In this document: one piece after another, positions 1 to 8,700 of the stretch
Numbering within the stretch: position 1 is the stretch's first letter
How the letters are laid out: every line of letters begins with the position of its first letter
Source of the DNA: Planctomycetota bacterium
GTDB lineage: Bacteria; Planctomycetota; Planctomycetia; Gemmatales; Gemmataceae
Reading direction: 5' to 3'
NCBI GenBank assembly: GCA_016195405.1
Contig: JACPZP010000096.1
Span: 1 to 64,000, forward strand
Length of the DNA: 64,000 nt
Program-made: the position numbers and the translations under genes
Notes under the pieces: generated by a model
Database searches by the model: none
Told to the model about the DNA's origin: nothing
What the model saw: only the letters and a program-made list of their open reading frames with translations

Positions 1-1
1 G

Positions 2-112
2 ATTTACGAGCGAGGGCGCAAGGTCGCGGAAGGATTCAAGAGCACCATGCGAATCCTCTTCGACCATGTGCTGCCTCGTTTCAACTACCGGGCCATCCCG
101 ATGCCTCAATGA
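2..112 (+). CDS. 3' end of an unidentified gene (cut by window start)
   Basis: An open frame enters from the left edge and ends at a TGA at 110-112, giving a 36-residue tail. It is rich in Arg/Lys and aromatic residues (a short stretch reads FDHVLPRFNYRAIPM). Codon use looks like real coding DNA. The tail resembles the basic, aromatic ends of some transposases, but I could not assign a family. The following frame is a remnant, so this may belong to a decayed mobile or accessory region. The call is only that a gene ends here. Confidence 0.35.
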   Translation: MYERGRKVAEGFKSTMRILFDHVLPRFNYRAIPMPQ

Positions 113-415
113 AATCGGGAAGTTATTATTCGAGCGTTCCTTAGCCATACGTTCAATCCTGATGCGAGCTGAGCGAGGACATGATGGCACTCCTGAAATT
201 GAAGTGTATCAGCGCGATCCGGCCCTCGAAAGTCGATTTCGCCTGCTTTTTCCGTCATGCCGCTATGAGATTGGGGGCATGGAGCGATTTATCGATGGGC
301 TTGTGACTTGATTTAATCGGTGTGATGAAACTGGGCGCTGGGATGCCAGGGGTTGATTTCTATCGCGAGTTCGTGGAAGCACGTGCCGGGCGGAGCGTGC
401 GAATACTGCCGCTAG
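113..415. other. No intact gene; decayed DNA with an HNH-like motif
   Basis: No frame here gives a convincing protein. At 392-412 one frame reads GGACEYCR and then a TAG at 413-415. The overlapping frame upstream reads EFVEARAGR. Together they resemble the start of a short HNH-type nuclease (R-A-G-x-x-CEYC-R) broken by a frameshift and a stop. This is inference from a very short motif. Confidence 0.3.
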
Positions 416-625
416 TTCAAGCTGCCGGAGCTGATCGGGCTCATCGAAGATGCCGAACCGGCCGTGGCCAACCGAGCGCATGAAGTGCTCGTGCAGTTCG
501 CCGGCAAGGACTTCGGTCCGCGCGCCGCCACCGACACCGAGCGGCAGCGTGCCATAGCCGCCTGGCGCGAGTGGCACGCGGAACGCGAGCGCAAGCAGAA
601 AGAACGCAAAGCCGCTGGAGCGTGA
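416..625 (+). pseudogene. HEAT-repeat protein C-terminal remnant
   Basis: The frame directly after an in-frame TAG at 413-415 encodes 69 residues with no start codon. They read like the end of a planctomycete HEAT-repeat protein: a helix with LIEDAEPAVANRAHEVL, then FAGKDFGP, then IAAWREWHAERERKQ and a basic tail. The GKDFGP and AAWREW segments are a recurrent ending of such proteins in this group, from memory. With no start and a broken frame upstream, this is best read as a gene remnant. Confidence 0.5.
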
Positions 626-742
626 GGGCGGGCTAGACATTGGTTTACGTCAACGGGCTCGGCGCGGGTCACACATATTATTTCTGCCGCCGGCACAAGG
701 CATCCGCGAGCTCGGGAGGCGGACGAGCATGGCGGATGACTC

Positions 743-768
743 TCTCGAAGTACTCTCTCGAAGTACTC
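743..768. repeat. Two perfect 13-bp tandem copies
   Basis: The unit TCTCGAAGTACTC occurs twice head to tail just upstream of the HEPN-like gene. The unit contains a near-palindrome around AGTACT, so it could be a small operator, but it may simply be slippage. Confidence 0.6.
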
Positions 769-821
769 GAACCCCACGTGCCTCTGGGGTGTCTAACAAC
801 AAATAGGCCGAGGGCTTTGTC

Positions 822-1610
822 GTGAGCGAGCATGCGGAAAAGATAACTGGGTCCCCGACATGGGCCACTCAACCGTTTTCGGACCTAACTACCGATATAG
901 GGCATTTAGCAGAAACCCTGGAGATGAGCATCCGGGGCATCACCATGTTTCGGGCCATGCCTCAACTGGTGGCAGCGGTCGCCAAAGCCGAGGGTCGGTC
1001 CGAACACGACGAAACCGCAACTGAATTGGCGAACGCCGAACGGCATGCGGCTTTTGCCGAGCACGAAGCCAACAACGGTTTCCCGGTATTGCACGCGAAC
1101 ACGGCCCTCGCTGTCTGGTCGCATCTAGAGGCAGGGATTCGCCTCTTCTTGGCGAGATGGCTTCAGTACGAGAAAGCACCATTTGAAATCGACGCAATTC
1201 AAAGGTTGAGGGTCAAGATCGGGGAGTATGAGCGTTTGCAGGGCGAGGATCGCTATTTTTACATCATCGACCGTCTAGAGCAGGAGACCGCCGCGCCGCT
1301 GAGGTGTGGAACAAGCCGCTTCGAGGTGCTACTGGAGACGTTCGGGCTTTCGGGCAAACTCGACGCCGATGTCCAGCGCGACCTCTTCGAGTTGAATCAA
1401 GTCAGGAATTGCCTGCTGCACCGCGCTGGCCGGGCAGACCGCCGACTCGTTGATGCGTGTCCTTGGCTCGCGCTGGAAGTTGGGCAACAGTTCAAAGTGA
1501 CACATGACGTCACCAAGCAATACATCGCTTCAGCGATGCACTATGCCACAGAATTGGTTTGCCGAATTGGGGAACATTTTGGGGTCGATATGGCGGAGCA
1601 CCGAAGGTGA
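822..1610 (+). CDS. HEPN-like domain protein (putative RNase or toxin-type)
   Basis: A 262-aa, largely helical soluble protein with no signal peptide. The C-terminal half contains VRNCLLHRAGRADRR: Arg195 and His200 form the R-x4-H signature of HEPN domains, which are often metal-independent RNases in toxin-antitoxin, abortive-infection and CRISPR-linked systems. The N-terminal half is also helical (a run including HLEAGIRLFLARWLQ). The start is GTG at 822, with GAGGG about 10 nt upstream; the nearest in-frame ATG is much further in. No obvious antitoxin partner (MNT or similar) is adjacent, and the upstream DNA is decayed accessory sequence. Family assignment rests on the motif and fold impression only. 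Confidence 0.5.
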   Translation: MSEHAEKITGSPTWATQPFSDLTTDIGHLAETLEMSIRGITMFRAMPQLVAAVAKAEGRSEHDETATELANAERHAAFAEHEANNGFPVLHANTALAVWSHLEAGIRLFLARWLQYEKAPFEIDAIQRLRVKIGEYERLQGEDRYFYIIDRLEQETAAPLRCGTSRFEVLLETFGLSGKLDADVQRDLFELNQVRNCLLHRAGRADRRLVDACPWLALEVGQQFKVTHDVTKQYIASAMHYATELVCRIGEHFGVDMAEHRR

Positions 1611-2113
1611 AACACAAACGTATATTTGGCACTTGTAGCATACGGGCTGATTGTCAATTAAAGGCGGTTTCCCTCGGTCCCAAAGTCGTCTTTGGGACCG
1701 CACCTCCTGGAGACTCTGTTTCGTTGCGTAGGGAGATGTTGAGGACGAAAGAATTATCGGTCATTTGAGCAGCCATGGCGGAAAACAAAGGGGACAATCA
1801 TGTTTATTATAAACAGATCTTCTCTAACGCCTATTCGGCCGATTTCCCGAAGTCAAGCTCCGTTGCCATGAAATTCCGTAGATGGGCGCGTTTTTTGGTC
1901 TCAAGGCTTCGTGGGGGTATATGCCTTTGAGTCCGTGAGTCCCTGACATTTTTTCCGCCGTAACATTCATATCATCAAAGTCTTACGTCGACGAGCTCAC
2001 CGCCAAAGTGCGTGAATCCGCATGAGTCTGTGACTCCGAGTTTGGACCTCTGGCTTCTGGCGGCTCAAGAGCGCTTTCGCCGCCCGCCATTCATCCGTGG
2101 AATTCGTTTCATA
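1611..2113. other. Gene-poor gap with a perfect 10-bp hairpin
   Basis: About 500 bp separates the HEPN-like gene from the convergent S9 peptidase. It holds a perfect 10-bp inverted repeat, GGTCCCAAAG at 1676-1685 and CTTTGGGACC at 1690-1699, with a 4-nt loop. There is no U-tract, so it is not a typical intrinsic terminator. A 51-codon ATG frame at 1775-1930 is possible but has no recognisable features. Nothing else is supported here. Confidence 0.4.
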
Positions 2114-4240
2114 TCAGCGGCCCCCCGCCGGCACGTGCTTCTTAAGCCACGCGAACACTTCGTTATGCCAGTGCTGACTATTGCGCGGCTTCAGCACCCA
2201 GTGGCCCTCATCGGGGAAGTTGACGAACCGCGACGGCACTCCCTGACGCTGCAACGTCGTGAAGAGCTGCAACCCTTCGCTCACCGGCACGCGGAAATCG
2301 AGGTCGTTGTGAATGACCAGCATCGGCGTCTTGAACTTGCTGAGGTTGCCGGCCAAGCGGTGCGGCGAGTGCTTTTCGTACGATTCGCGGTTCTTGCCCC
2401 AGGGAGGGCCGCCGTGCTCCCACTCGTCGAACCATATTTCCTCGGTGGTGGCGTACATGCTGTCGAAGTTCCAGACGCCGCAATGCGTGATCAGCGTCTT
2501 GAATTTGTCCGTGTTGACGGCGAACCAGTTCATCATGTAGCCGCCGAAAGACGCGCCGGCCGCGGCCATGCGAGCCGTGTCGATGTAGGGCTGCTTCTCA
2601 AGGTAGGCGAGGCCGGCCATCAGGTCGGTGTAGCATTTGCCGCCCCAATCGCCGGAGATTTCATCGACGTACTTTTGGCCAAAGCCGGTGCTGCCGCGCG
2701 GATTAGGCAAGGCGACGACATAGCCCTGAGCTGCCCAGGCTTGCGGATTCCAGCGAAAGCTCCAGCCGTCTTCCCAAGCCCCTTGCGGACCACCGTGGAC
2801 CAGGAATGCGAGCGGCCATTTCTTGTTGGGATCGAATCCGGGCGGCTTGAGAATCCACATTTGCATCGGGTCGCCGTTGGCGCCTTTCACCGTGACCGAT
2901 TCGGGGCGTGGACGGTCTAATTCATCCAACAGCGCTTGATTGTGAAAGGCGCCGATGGCATTAAGCTTCTTGTAGCCTGCGAGGCGAATCTCCACGGGAT
3001 GGTCCATGGCCGTCTTGGTGAATGCAAGCACGTTGCCGTCTTTGCTGACGGAGAGGCTGCCGTTCATTTGGCCGGAGATGAACTTGTCCACCTTTCCGTT
3101 TTGGATGTCGATCTCGAAGATGGGCACGCCGCCTTGATCGTCGGCATGACAATAAATGATGTTCGCGCTTGGACCCCACACGAACGAGTCGGGAGATCGA
3201 TCCCAATCCGGGGTCAAGCTTCTAGGCGCGCCCTTGAAAGCGCCACCCGCGTCAACGTCCACGGCCATAAGCTGCCAGCGATCCGCTTCAAAGCCGGCCT
3301 TTTTCTGTGCCCGATAAACCAGCACCTTGCCGTCCGGCGAGAACTGAGGTCCCCCATCGGCGGCCGGATTGTCCTTCGTCAAGCACTCCCATTCCGCGGA
3401 ACCTCCGGTGATCGGCACGCGACAGATGTCGTAATTCGTGCTCCAGGCTTCGTTCTTGGCGGGTACTGCGGTGAAAACCAGGTACTTGCCGTCGGGGCTG
3501 AAGCTGAAGTCCTCGCCGGACGAAAACGTGGTCGAAGTGGGATAGGCGTCGCGATCGCCGGGCGTGACGTCTCTCGGTTCGCCGCCTTGCCCGTCGTTTA
3601 CCGGCATCACGAAGAGATGCTGCCGCTTGTCCTCGACGTATTCATCCCAATGCCGGAAGAAAAGTTTGGTGAATGTCTTTGCCTTCACGGGGTTCTGAGC
3701 GATTTCATCCATGCGTTTCTTGTTGAGCTTGTCGCTCTCCTTGAAGGGCTTCTCCGAATTCTCGGGAAAGACTGCGGAAACAAACGAGATGTGCGAGCCG
3801 TCGGGCGACCAAATGGCGTTGTTGGCGCCGGTGGAAATGGAAGTGAGCCGTCGTGCCTCGCCGCCGCCGACCGGAATCATCCAAAGCTGTGAGTCGCCGG
3901 AGCGCGTCGATTCGAAAAGTATGTTTTTACCGTCGGGGCTCCAACGTGGATTGCGGTCGCTCTTGGGTGCGTTCGTAAGTTGCCGGGGCTGACCGCCCTT
4001 TTCGTCGGTGGAAGCGATCCAAAGGTGATACACGGTCTTGTTGTTGTCCAGATCGACGTCGCCGACGGCATAAGCCACGCGTTTGCCGTCAGGGCTGACG
4101 CGCGGCTCGACGACGCGTTTGAAGCGGAAGAGGTCGTCGATCTGCATAGGCCGGCGCTTGGAATCCTGGGCGTCGGCATGGATCACGGGAATTAGCAGCA
4201 ACACCAGAACGAGGAGGCGATTAGGCAGGAGGCGTTTCAT
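2114..4240 (-). CDS. Secreted S9-family prolyl-oligopeptidase-like peptidase
   Basis: A 708-aa exported serine peptidase (dipeptidyl aminopeptidase/acylaminoacyl-peptidase type) that would trim oligopeptides in the periplasm. The start at 4240 gives a signal peptide (MKRLLPNRLLVLVLLLIPV) and an AAGGA about 10 nt upstream; a longer in-frame ATG at 4309 adds a tail without signal character. The first ~430 residues carry repeated beta-propeller blades with the TolB-like signature SPDGK (several copies). The C-terminal alpha/beta-hydrolase domain shows GASFGGY (nucleophile about Ser564), DFRVP (about Asp648) and DEGHW (about His680), so the triad is complete. It is divergent from the VOC gene and shares a 184-bp upstream gap with it. 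Confidence 0.93.
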   Translation of the reverse strand: MKRLLPNRLLVLVLLLIPVIHADAQDSKRRPMQIDDLFRFKRVVEPRVSPDGKRVAYAVGDVDLDNNKTVYHLWIASTDEKGGQPRQLTNAPKSDRNPRWSPDGKNILFESTRSGDSQLWMIPVGGGEARRLTSISTGANNAIWSPDGSHISFVSAVFPENSEKPFKESDKLNKKRMDEIAQNPVKAKTFTKLFFRHWDEYVEDKRQHLFVMPVNDGQGGEPRDVTPGDRDAYPTSTTFSSGEDFSFSPDGKYLVFTAVPAKNEAWSTNYDICRVPITGGSAEWECLTKDNPAADGGPQFSPDGKVLVYRAQKKAGFEADRWQLMAVDVDAGGAFKGAPRSLTPDWDRSPDSFVWGPSANIIYCHADDQGGVPIFEIDIQNGKVDKFISGQMNGSLSVSKDGNVLAFTKTAMDHPVEIRLAGYKKLNAIGAFHNQALLDELDRPRPESVTVKGANGDPMQMWILKPPGFDPNKKWPLAFLVHGGPQGAWEDGWSFRWNPQAWAAQGYVVALPNPRGSTGFGQKYVDEISGDWGGKCYTDLMAGLAYLEKQPYIDTARMAAAGASFGGYMMNWFAVNTDKFKTLITHCGVWNFDSMYATTEEIWFDEWEHGGPPWGKNRESYEKHSPHRLAGNLSKFKTPMLVIHNDLDFRVPVSEGLQLFTTLQRQGVPSRFVNFPDEGHWVLKPRNSQHWHNEVFAWLKKHVPAGGR

Positions 4241-4331
4241 GGGTAGTCCTTTTCGAGAGAGGTGGCCGACTTGTCTTTGACAGTTTGCAAAGGATTTCTC
4301 CGATGACAAGAGGCGCCCGCGCGTTTAGCGT

Positions 4332-4359
4332 GGCGAGCCGGGAGCGTCAGCGACCGGAG
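4332..4359. repeat. Dispersed short repeat, copy 1 (GGCGAGCCGGGAGCG family)
   Basis: A 28-bp sequence beginning GGCGAGCCGGGAGCG and ending AGCGACCGGAG. A second copy in the opposite orientation, carrying an internal 9-bp duplication, lies at 56457-56493, where it forms the end of fmt. The imperfect dyad suggests a short foldback. Here it sits in the gap between the divergent S9 and VOC genes. Confidence 0.7.
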
Positions 4360-4424
4360 ACGTCCGTTGATAGTCCCGAATATGGACCGCATGCAGCCCG
4401 TCTGCATTCGGAAGCGGAGCGCGA

Positions 4425-5276
4425 ATGGCAAACTCCCTGAGCTTTTTGGACGCGAACTGCAGCCGGCGTGAAGCCCTATCGTGGACCGCAGCCATTGCCG
4501 TCGCACACGCGTCCGGCCTGGTTGGATCCGGCTGGACCGCGCCGGCACAGCAAAGGACGTCGGATTCAGAAGGTGAAAGAGGCCGAGACGCCTGCCGCGT
4601 ACCGCGAATCCAGCGGCTGCGGCTGAAGACGCACGTGCTCGGCGAGATTCGCCGCTTCTACGAAGAAACGATGGGCCTTCCGGTCGTGTTTCAGAGCCGG
4701 CGAAAAGCGATCTTTAATGCCGGCGCGACGAGGCTGGAATTCGAACAAGTCTCTGACGGCACGGAGCCTTATTACCACTTCGCTTTCAACATACCAGAGA
4801 ACAAGATTGAGCCGGCCAAGGATTGGCTTGGTCGCCGCGCGCGCATCCTGCGTGATGCCCGCAACGGCAACGACATCATCTTCTTCCGCAATTGGAACGC
4901 CCACTCGCTGTTTTTCCACGATCCGGCCGGCAATCTGGTTGAGCTAATCGCCCGCCACACCCTGCAAAACCGGGCCGACGGCGGCTTCGGCGTGCGCGAT
5001 ATCCTCCATGCCAGCGAAATCGGCCTCGTTCCTCAGGACCAGCGCGGCGTCTTCGCGGCCATTCGCGAACGACTTGGCATCGAACCATATCTTCGATCCG
5101 ACAGTTTCCTCGGCGACGAGCACGGCCTCATCATCGTCATCCCGGCCAACGTCCGCTGGATTCCCGAGTTCCGCCGAACGGGCATGTTGTGTCCTACTCA
5201 AATCACCGTCGCCGGCCACGGAAATCGAACACTGCGCTTCTCCGACCTGCCGTTCCAAATCGTGAGCCAATCGTAA
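4425..5276 (+). CDS. VOC/glyoxalase-superfamily protein with an export-like N-terminus
   Basis: A 283-aa protein. After a ~50-residue leader it has the vicinal-oxygen-chelate pattern: a helix ending RRFYEETMGLPVVF, a strand with YYHFAFNIPE, then SLFFHDPAGNLVELIAR, which is typical of glyoxalase and dioxygenase-like VOC domains. The second half is less conserved. The substrate cannot be told. The leader reads CSRREALSWTAAIAVAHASG, an Arg pair followed by a hydrophobic stretch, so Tat-type export is possible, which is unusual for VOC proteins. The start ATG at 4425 has GGAG 9 nt upstream. Confidence 0.75.
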   Translation: MANSLSFLDANCSRREALSWTAAIAVAHASGLVGSGWTAPAQQRTSDSEGERGRDACRVPRIQRLRLKTHVLGEIRRFYEETMGLPVVFQSRRKAIFNAGATRLEFEQVSDGTEPYYHFAFNIPENKIEPAKDWLGRRARILRDARNGNDIIFFRNWNAHSLFFHDPAGNLVELIARHTLQNRADGGFGVRDILHASEIGLVPQDQRGVFAAIRERLGIEPYLRSDSFLGDEHGLIIVIPANVRWIPEFRRTGMLCPTQITVAGHGNRTLRFSDLPFQIVSQS

Positions 5277-5339
5277 GTTCGCTGGAAATCCGGCATCTCG
5301 CGCATACAAAGCGCTACACGATGCACTCGTGAGACGCTC

Positions 5340-5729
5340 ATGCCGCTCAAAACTAGGCGCTGGTGCGATCCAAGAAAAAAGAAGGATGGCTTTCGCCTCT
5401 TGATATGCCGCTATCGGCCGCGCGCACTGCCGAAGAAAGATGAAACTTGGGACGCCTGGTATCCGTCGCTCGGCCCCAGCAGAGAGTTGCACGCCGACTA
5501 TTACGGCAAGCACGGCCCACCGATTACATGGGACGATTATCGGCGGCGCTATCTCGAGGAAATGAAAGCGCAAGAAGAGCTGATCGACGAACTCGCCCAG
5601 CTAGTCGCGGAAGGCAAGACCATCACGCTCTTGTGTTCCTCGGCCTGCGTCAAGCCAAAGAAATGCCATCGCACGCTGCTCAAGGAATTGGTGAGCGACC
5701 GCGCAAAAAAACGCGCACAGATGAATTAA
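5340..5729 (+). CDS. DUF488 family protein
   Basis: A 129-aa soluble protein with the DUF488 hallmarks: DETWDAWYPSLGPS near the middle and the C-terminal LLCSSACVKPKKCHRTLL, whose cysteines and His define the family. Its biochemical role is not established; members are often suspected nucleic-acid or stress related. Its TAA (5727-5729) overlaps the TAA of the giant gene read from the other strand, so the two genes converge without any spacer for a terminator. Confidence 0.88.
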   Translation: MPLKTRRWCDPRKKKDGFRLLICRYRPRALPKKDETWDAWYPSLGPSRELHADYYGKHGPPITWDDYRRRYLEEMKAQEELIDELAQLVAEGKTITLLCSSACVKPKKCHRTLLKELVSDRAKKRAQMN

Positions 5730-8700
5730 CCCTTCGATGGAACGCTGCCGGCGGCGGGAGAATTCAAGACATAGGTCGCGGCAAACTGCGAAAGAAGCCG
5801 CATGCACCAAAACAGCCGACCCGCCACGCCGAGCGCCACGAAGCTGAATCCGATCGGACTGGGTCCCCACACCCACATTCCAAGGCATCCGAGTAAGACA
5901 AGCTGCTCGGGCCAAAGGCGGGCGAGCAGAGCAAGCCCACGCGGCATGAAGGAAAAGACCAGGAAAGCAGTCAGCGCAAAGGCAAGCAATTCGCAACGTC
6001 GCCACGCGATTTTCTCACGGCTTGAAGCCAAGTCGTCCACACGGAGCGTCACGGCCGACTTGTGCCCGTCCGCGCTGATGTCGTGACTCACTCCGAGGGC
6101 GTGCGCTAACTCACAACGCGGCCATTGCGGAGTGGGATCGCTTTCCGCGGCAGTGCGGACGGAATCCCAGCCGTACTCCTTGGCCAAAACTACGTTTTCC
6201 CGGCTCAAGTCCGCCCATGCTGCCGCCCACGTCATCCCCTCCTTAGGACCGCTCGAATAGAACTCCGGGGCCGCGTGCGCCACGCCATTGAGCCAGGCGA
6301 ACTGCTTTTGAGCCTGCAACAGTTCGATTGAGGATGAGTTTTTTTTGATGGAAAGCGGCGACAGCAGATTGCTTAGGCGCACTGTGGCTTTGCCGTTTTC
6401 GAAAATCGCTCTTGAATCCACGTCTGAGGGTTGAGGCCGATCAACTCGCAGGGAACGGCTGAATGGAAGCACGAGGCGAACGTAAGCCGGGAGTGAAAGC
6501 TCGCCGGGCACCGTTAGAGGCTCGAGCTTAGGATGGTCGATTTCCTCAGCACCATCCAGGTATTGCCAGCGAATGTCGACACGCCGCGCTCGTTTGGCGC
6601 CGTCTAACGCGAAGCCGTAGCGGTTGACGCCAATGAGAGACGGATCGAGGAATGACCCATCCACAGCCAACGCCAGCAACTCCGTCTTTTGGGGCAACGA
6701 GAAGTAAAAGCTGCCGTCTCCACCGGCGAAAATCAGCAAATGAGCCTGGTGAACCCAGCGCGCGTCATTAGCAAAGAAAGCTTCTTGTTCCGCCAGCAAC
6801 ACCTCGACGGATGGATTCGGCGCCGACATCTCGAAAACAAGTCGGCTCTTGGATCCAGACAACCGCCAGAAAGTATCGGCAGCGCCAGGACGCACGCTTG
6901 GGAAAAACTCGGCAGAAAGCTCCTTCGCTGGCTCCGCAACGGGACTCATCTCTTCGGTGAGCACGGAATGAAGGTTCGGACCCACCAAACCTACCAAACA
7001 ATCGGTCAACCGCGCTCCTTCCAGGGCCAGTCGCGGCATCGTCCATTTGCGTGTAGGGTTGGCGACGAAGCGACCCTGTAGGCGGAGTATGACGGGCTGA
7101 GGAACGCCCGGAGCAATTGCGATCGTCCAAGCATGGTCGTCGCCGCGCCTCGTGTAACCAGTGACCACTCCGGGTGGGGCTTGCAAAACCACTTTTTCGC
7201 TCGCAAACTCGCGGACGTGCAGTGTAAAGGGAGGATGTTTGCCTTCCAGTTCGCGCAGTTGCACCTGACAAAGAAACTCACAAGACTTGCCCCGCTGTTC
7301 CACCGTCGATAGCGCACGGGCTGCGGGCGCCGCCGCCGCTTGCCGAATCACCAGCGCGGCTTCGGAATCAGGCGCCTGAGCGGCAAAAGCCACTCCCCCT
7401 TTCGATCCCGGTAGTCGCGTCATCGAGCGCAGCCGTTCAACCTCAACGGTAATTCCCGTGGCCTCGCTGACCTTCACGACGGAGGCGCCAAGCCGTGCTT
7501 TCTGAACGCCAAGCATTGGAATCACAAAATGGCCTGGTTTGCCCGCAACGGCGGGTTGGGGCAATTTCGCCCAGCCCGTAACATGAAGCGTCGCTTGTTT
7601 GCGCGGCTGCCGCAGCCAGATTTGAGTTACGGCGTCCTGACGAGTCCAATGGTGTACCTGTGCGCCTTTGATCTCAGCCAGGGTCAGGGCCGGCGGAACC
7701 GTCAACTCGATAAGCGATAGATCCTCACTGGAACTAACAATCTTGATGTCCGCCGAAAAATCAGCATGGCTGGAGCTTACGATCCACGTCGCCTCCTGAG
7801 TCGCCTGCGGTCGAACGGGCGAAAGCGCCAACGCCAGCGCCGCGCCGGCGCCGGAGCGGCGGAAACTGAATGCCCGAGTGACCGGGCCGATTTCGCGCAG
7901 ACCGGCCGCGCTCCAGTGCTTGCCGAAGAGCTCGGGAGCGAGCGACGTCAAACCAAGGTTTTGCGCTTTTTCCGCTGCGTCCGCATTATCGAGACGATAT
8001 GCGAGGAAGCCTTCCACCTGCTTGCCCTCTTGTGGCGTGGGCAGACGCAACAGAAGACTGCTGCCAGCCGGATCGAAACGCGGGATCAAACCGAGGACTA
8101 TCGTGAAACGCCCGGATGCCGGTCTGGCTAGCTCGATCATCAGGGTTCGCGCGCCATCTCTAGAAACCAGCCGCCACGTCTTTAGGATCGGTTCGGTCGC
8201 GCCGGCAGGCGTCCCGCCGGCAGGCGTCCCGCCGGTAGACGTCCCGCCGGTAGACGTCCCGCCGGCAGACGTCCCGCCGGCAGGCGTCCCACCGGCGTCC
8301 ACCGAGCGAACTTCAAAGTCCAAAGGCAAGGCCACGGTTAGGCGGTCCACACTCGCTTTACCAACGTCGTAGTGCAGGGCGGCGGATAAGCTCAGCGAGC
8401 CGGGCCGCAAATCCCAGAAGTGTGATTCACGCACCTCTATGGTTGCTTGCGCGGCGGCTGACTCGCCTTTTCTCCACGTTGCTCGCACCAATCCCCCTCG
8501 ACCCAGATTCGCCCGGACTTCCATTCTCCCCGATGACGCCGTGAGCTTTTCTTCACCTACCGACCGCGATAGATGCAAATCTCTTACGGAAATGGGCGCT
8601 ACGAACTCGAACTCATTCTGGAAGAGGCTCGGCCCCGTGAAAGTAAGCTCTTGCGCTTCGCCCATTGTCGTCGTGCGTGCCGCAAACGCAAGCGTCAGGC

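Noticed and set aside
66..311. 81-codon plus frame near the left edge
   Set aside because: Begins inside the tail of another frame that looks coding; no domain or ribosome binding site.
1676..1699. Rho-independent terminator for the HEPN-like gene
   Set aside because: The stem is perfect but no U-tract follows on either strand; kept only as a hairpin in the gap.
1775..1930. 51-codon ATG frame in the gap
   Set aside because: No ribosome binding site or recognisable feature; could be chance.
2012..2920. 302-codon plus-strand open frame
   Set aside because: It is antisense to the S9 peptidase, whose catalytic motifs are intact. The plus frame shows no domain and arises from high GC.
2936..3892. 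318-codon plus-strand open frame
   Set aside because: Antisense to the propeller part of the same S9 peptidase; no recognisable features.
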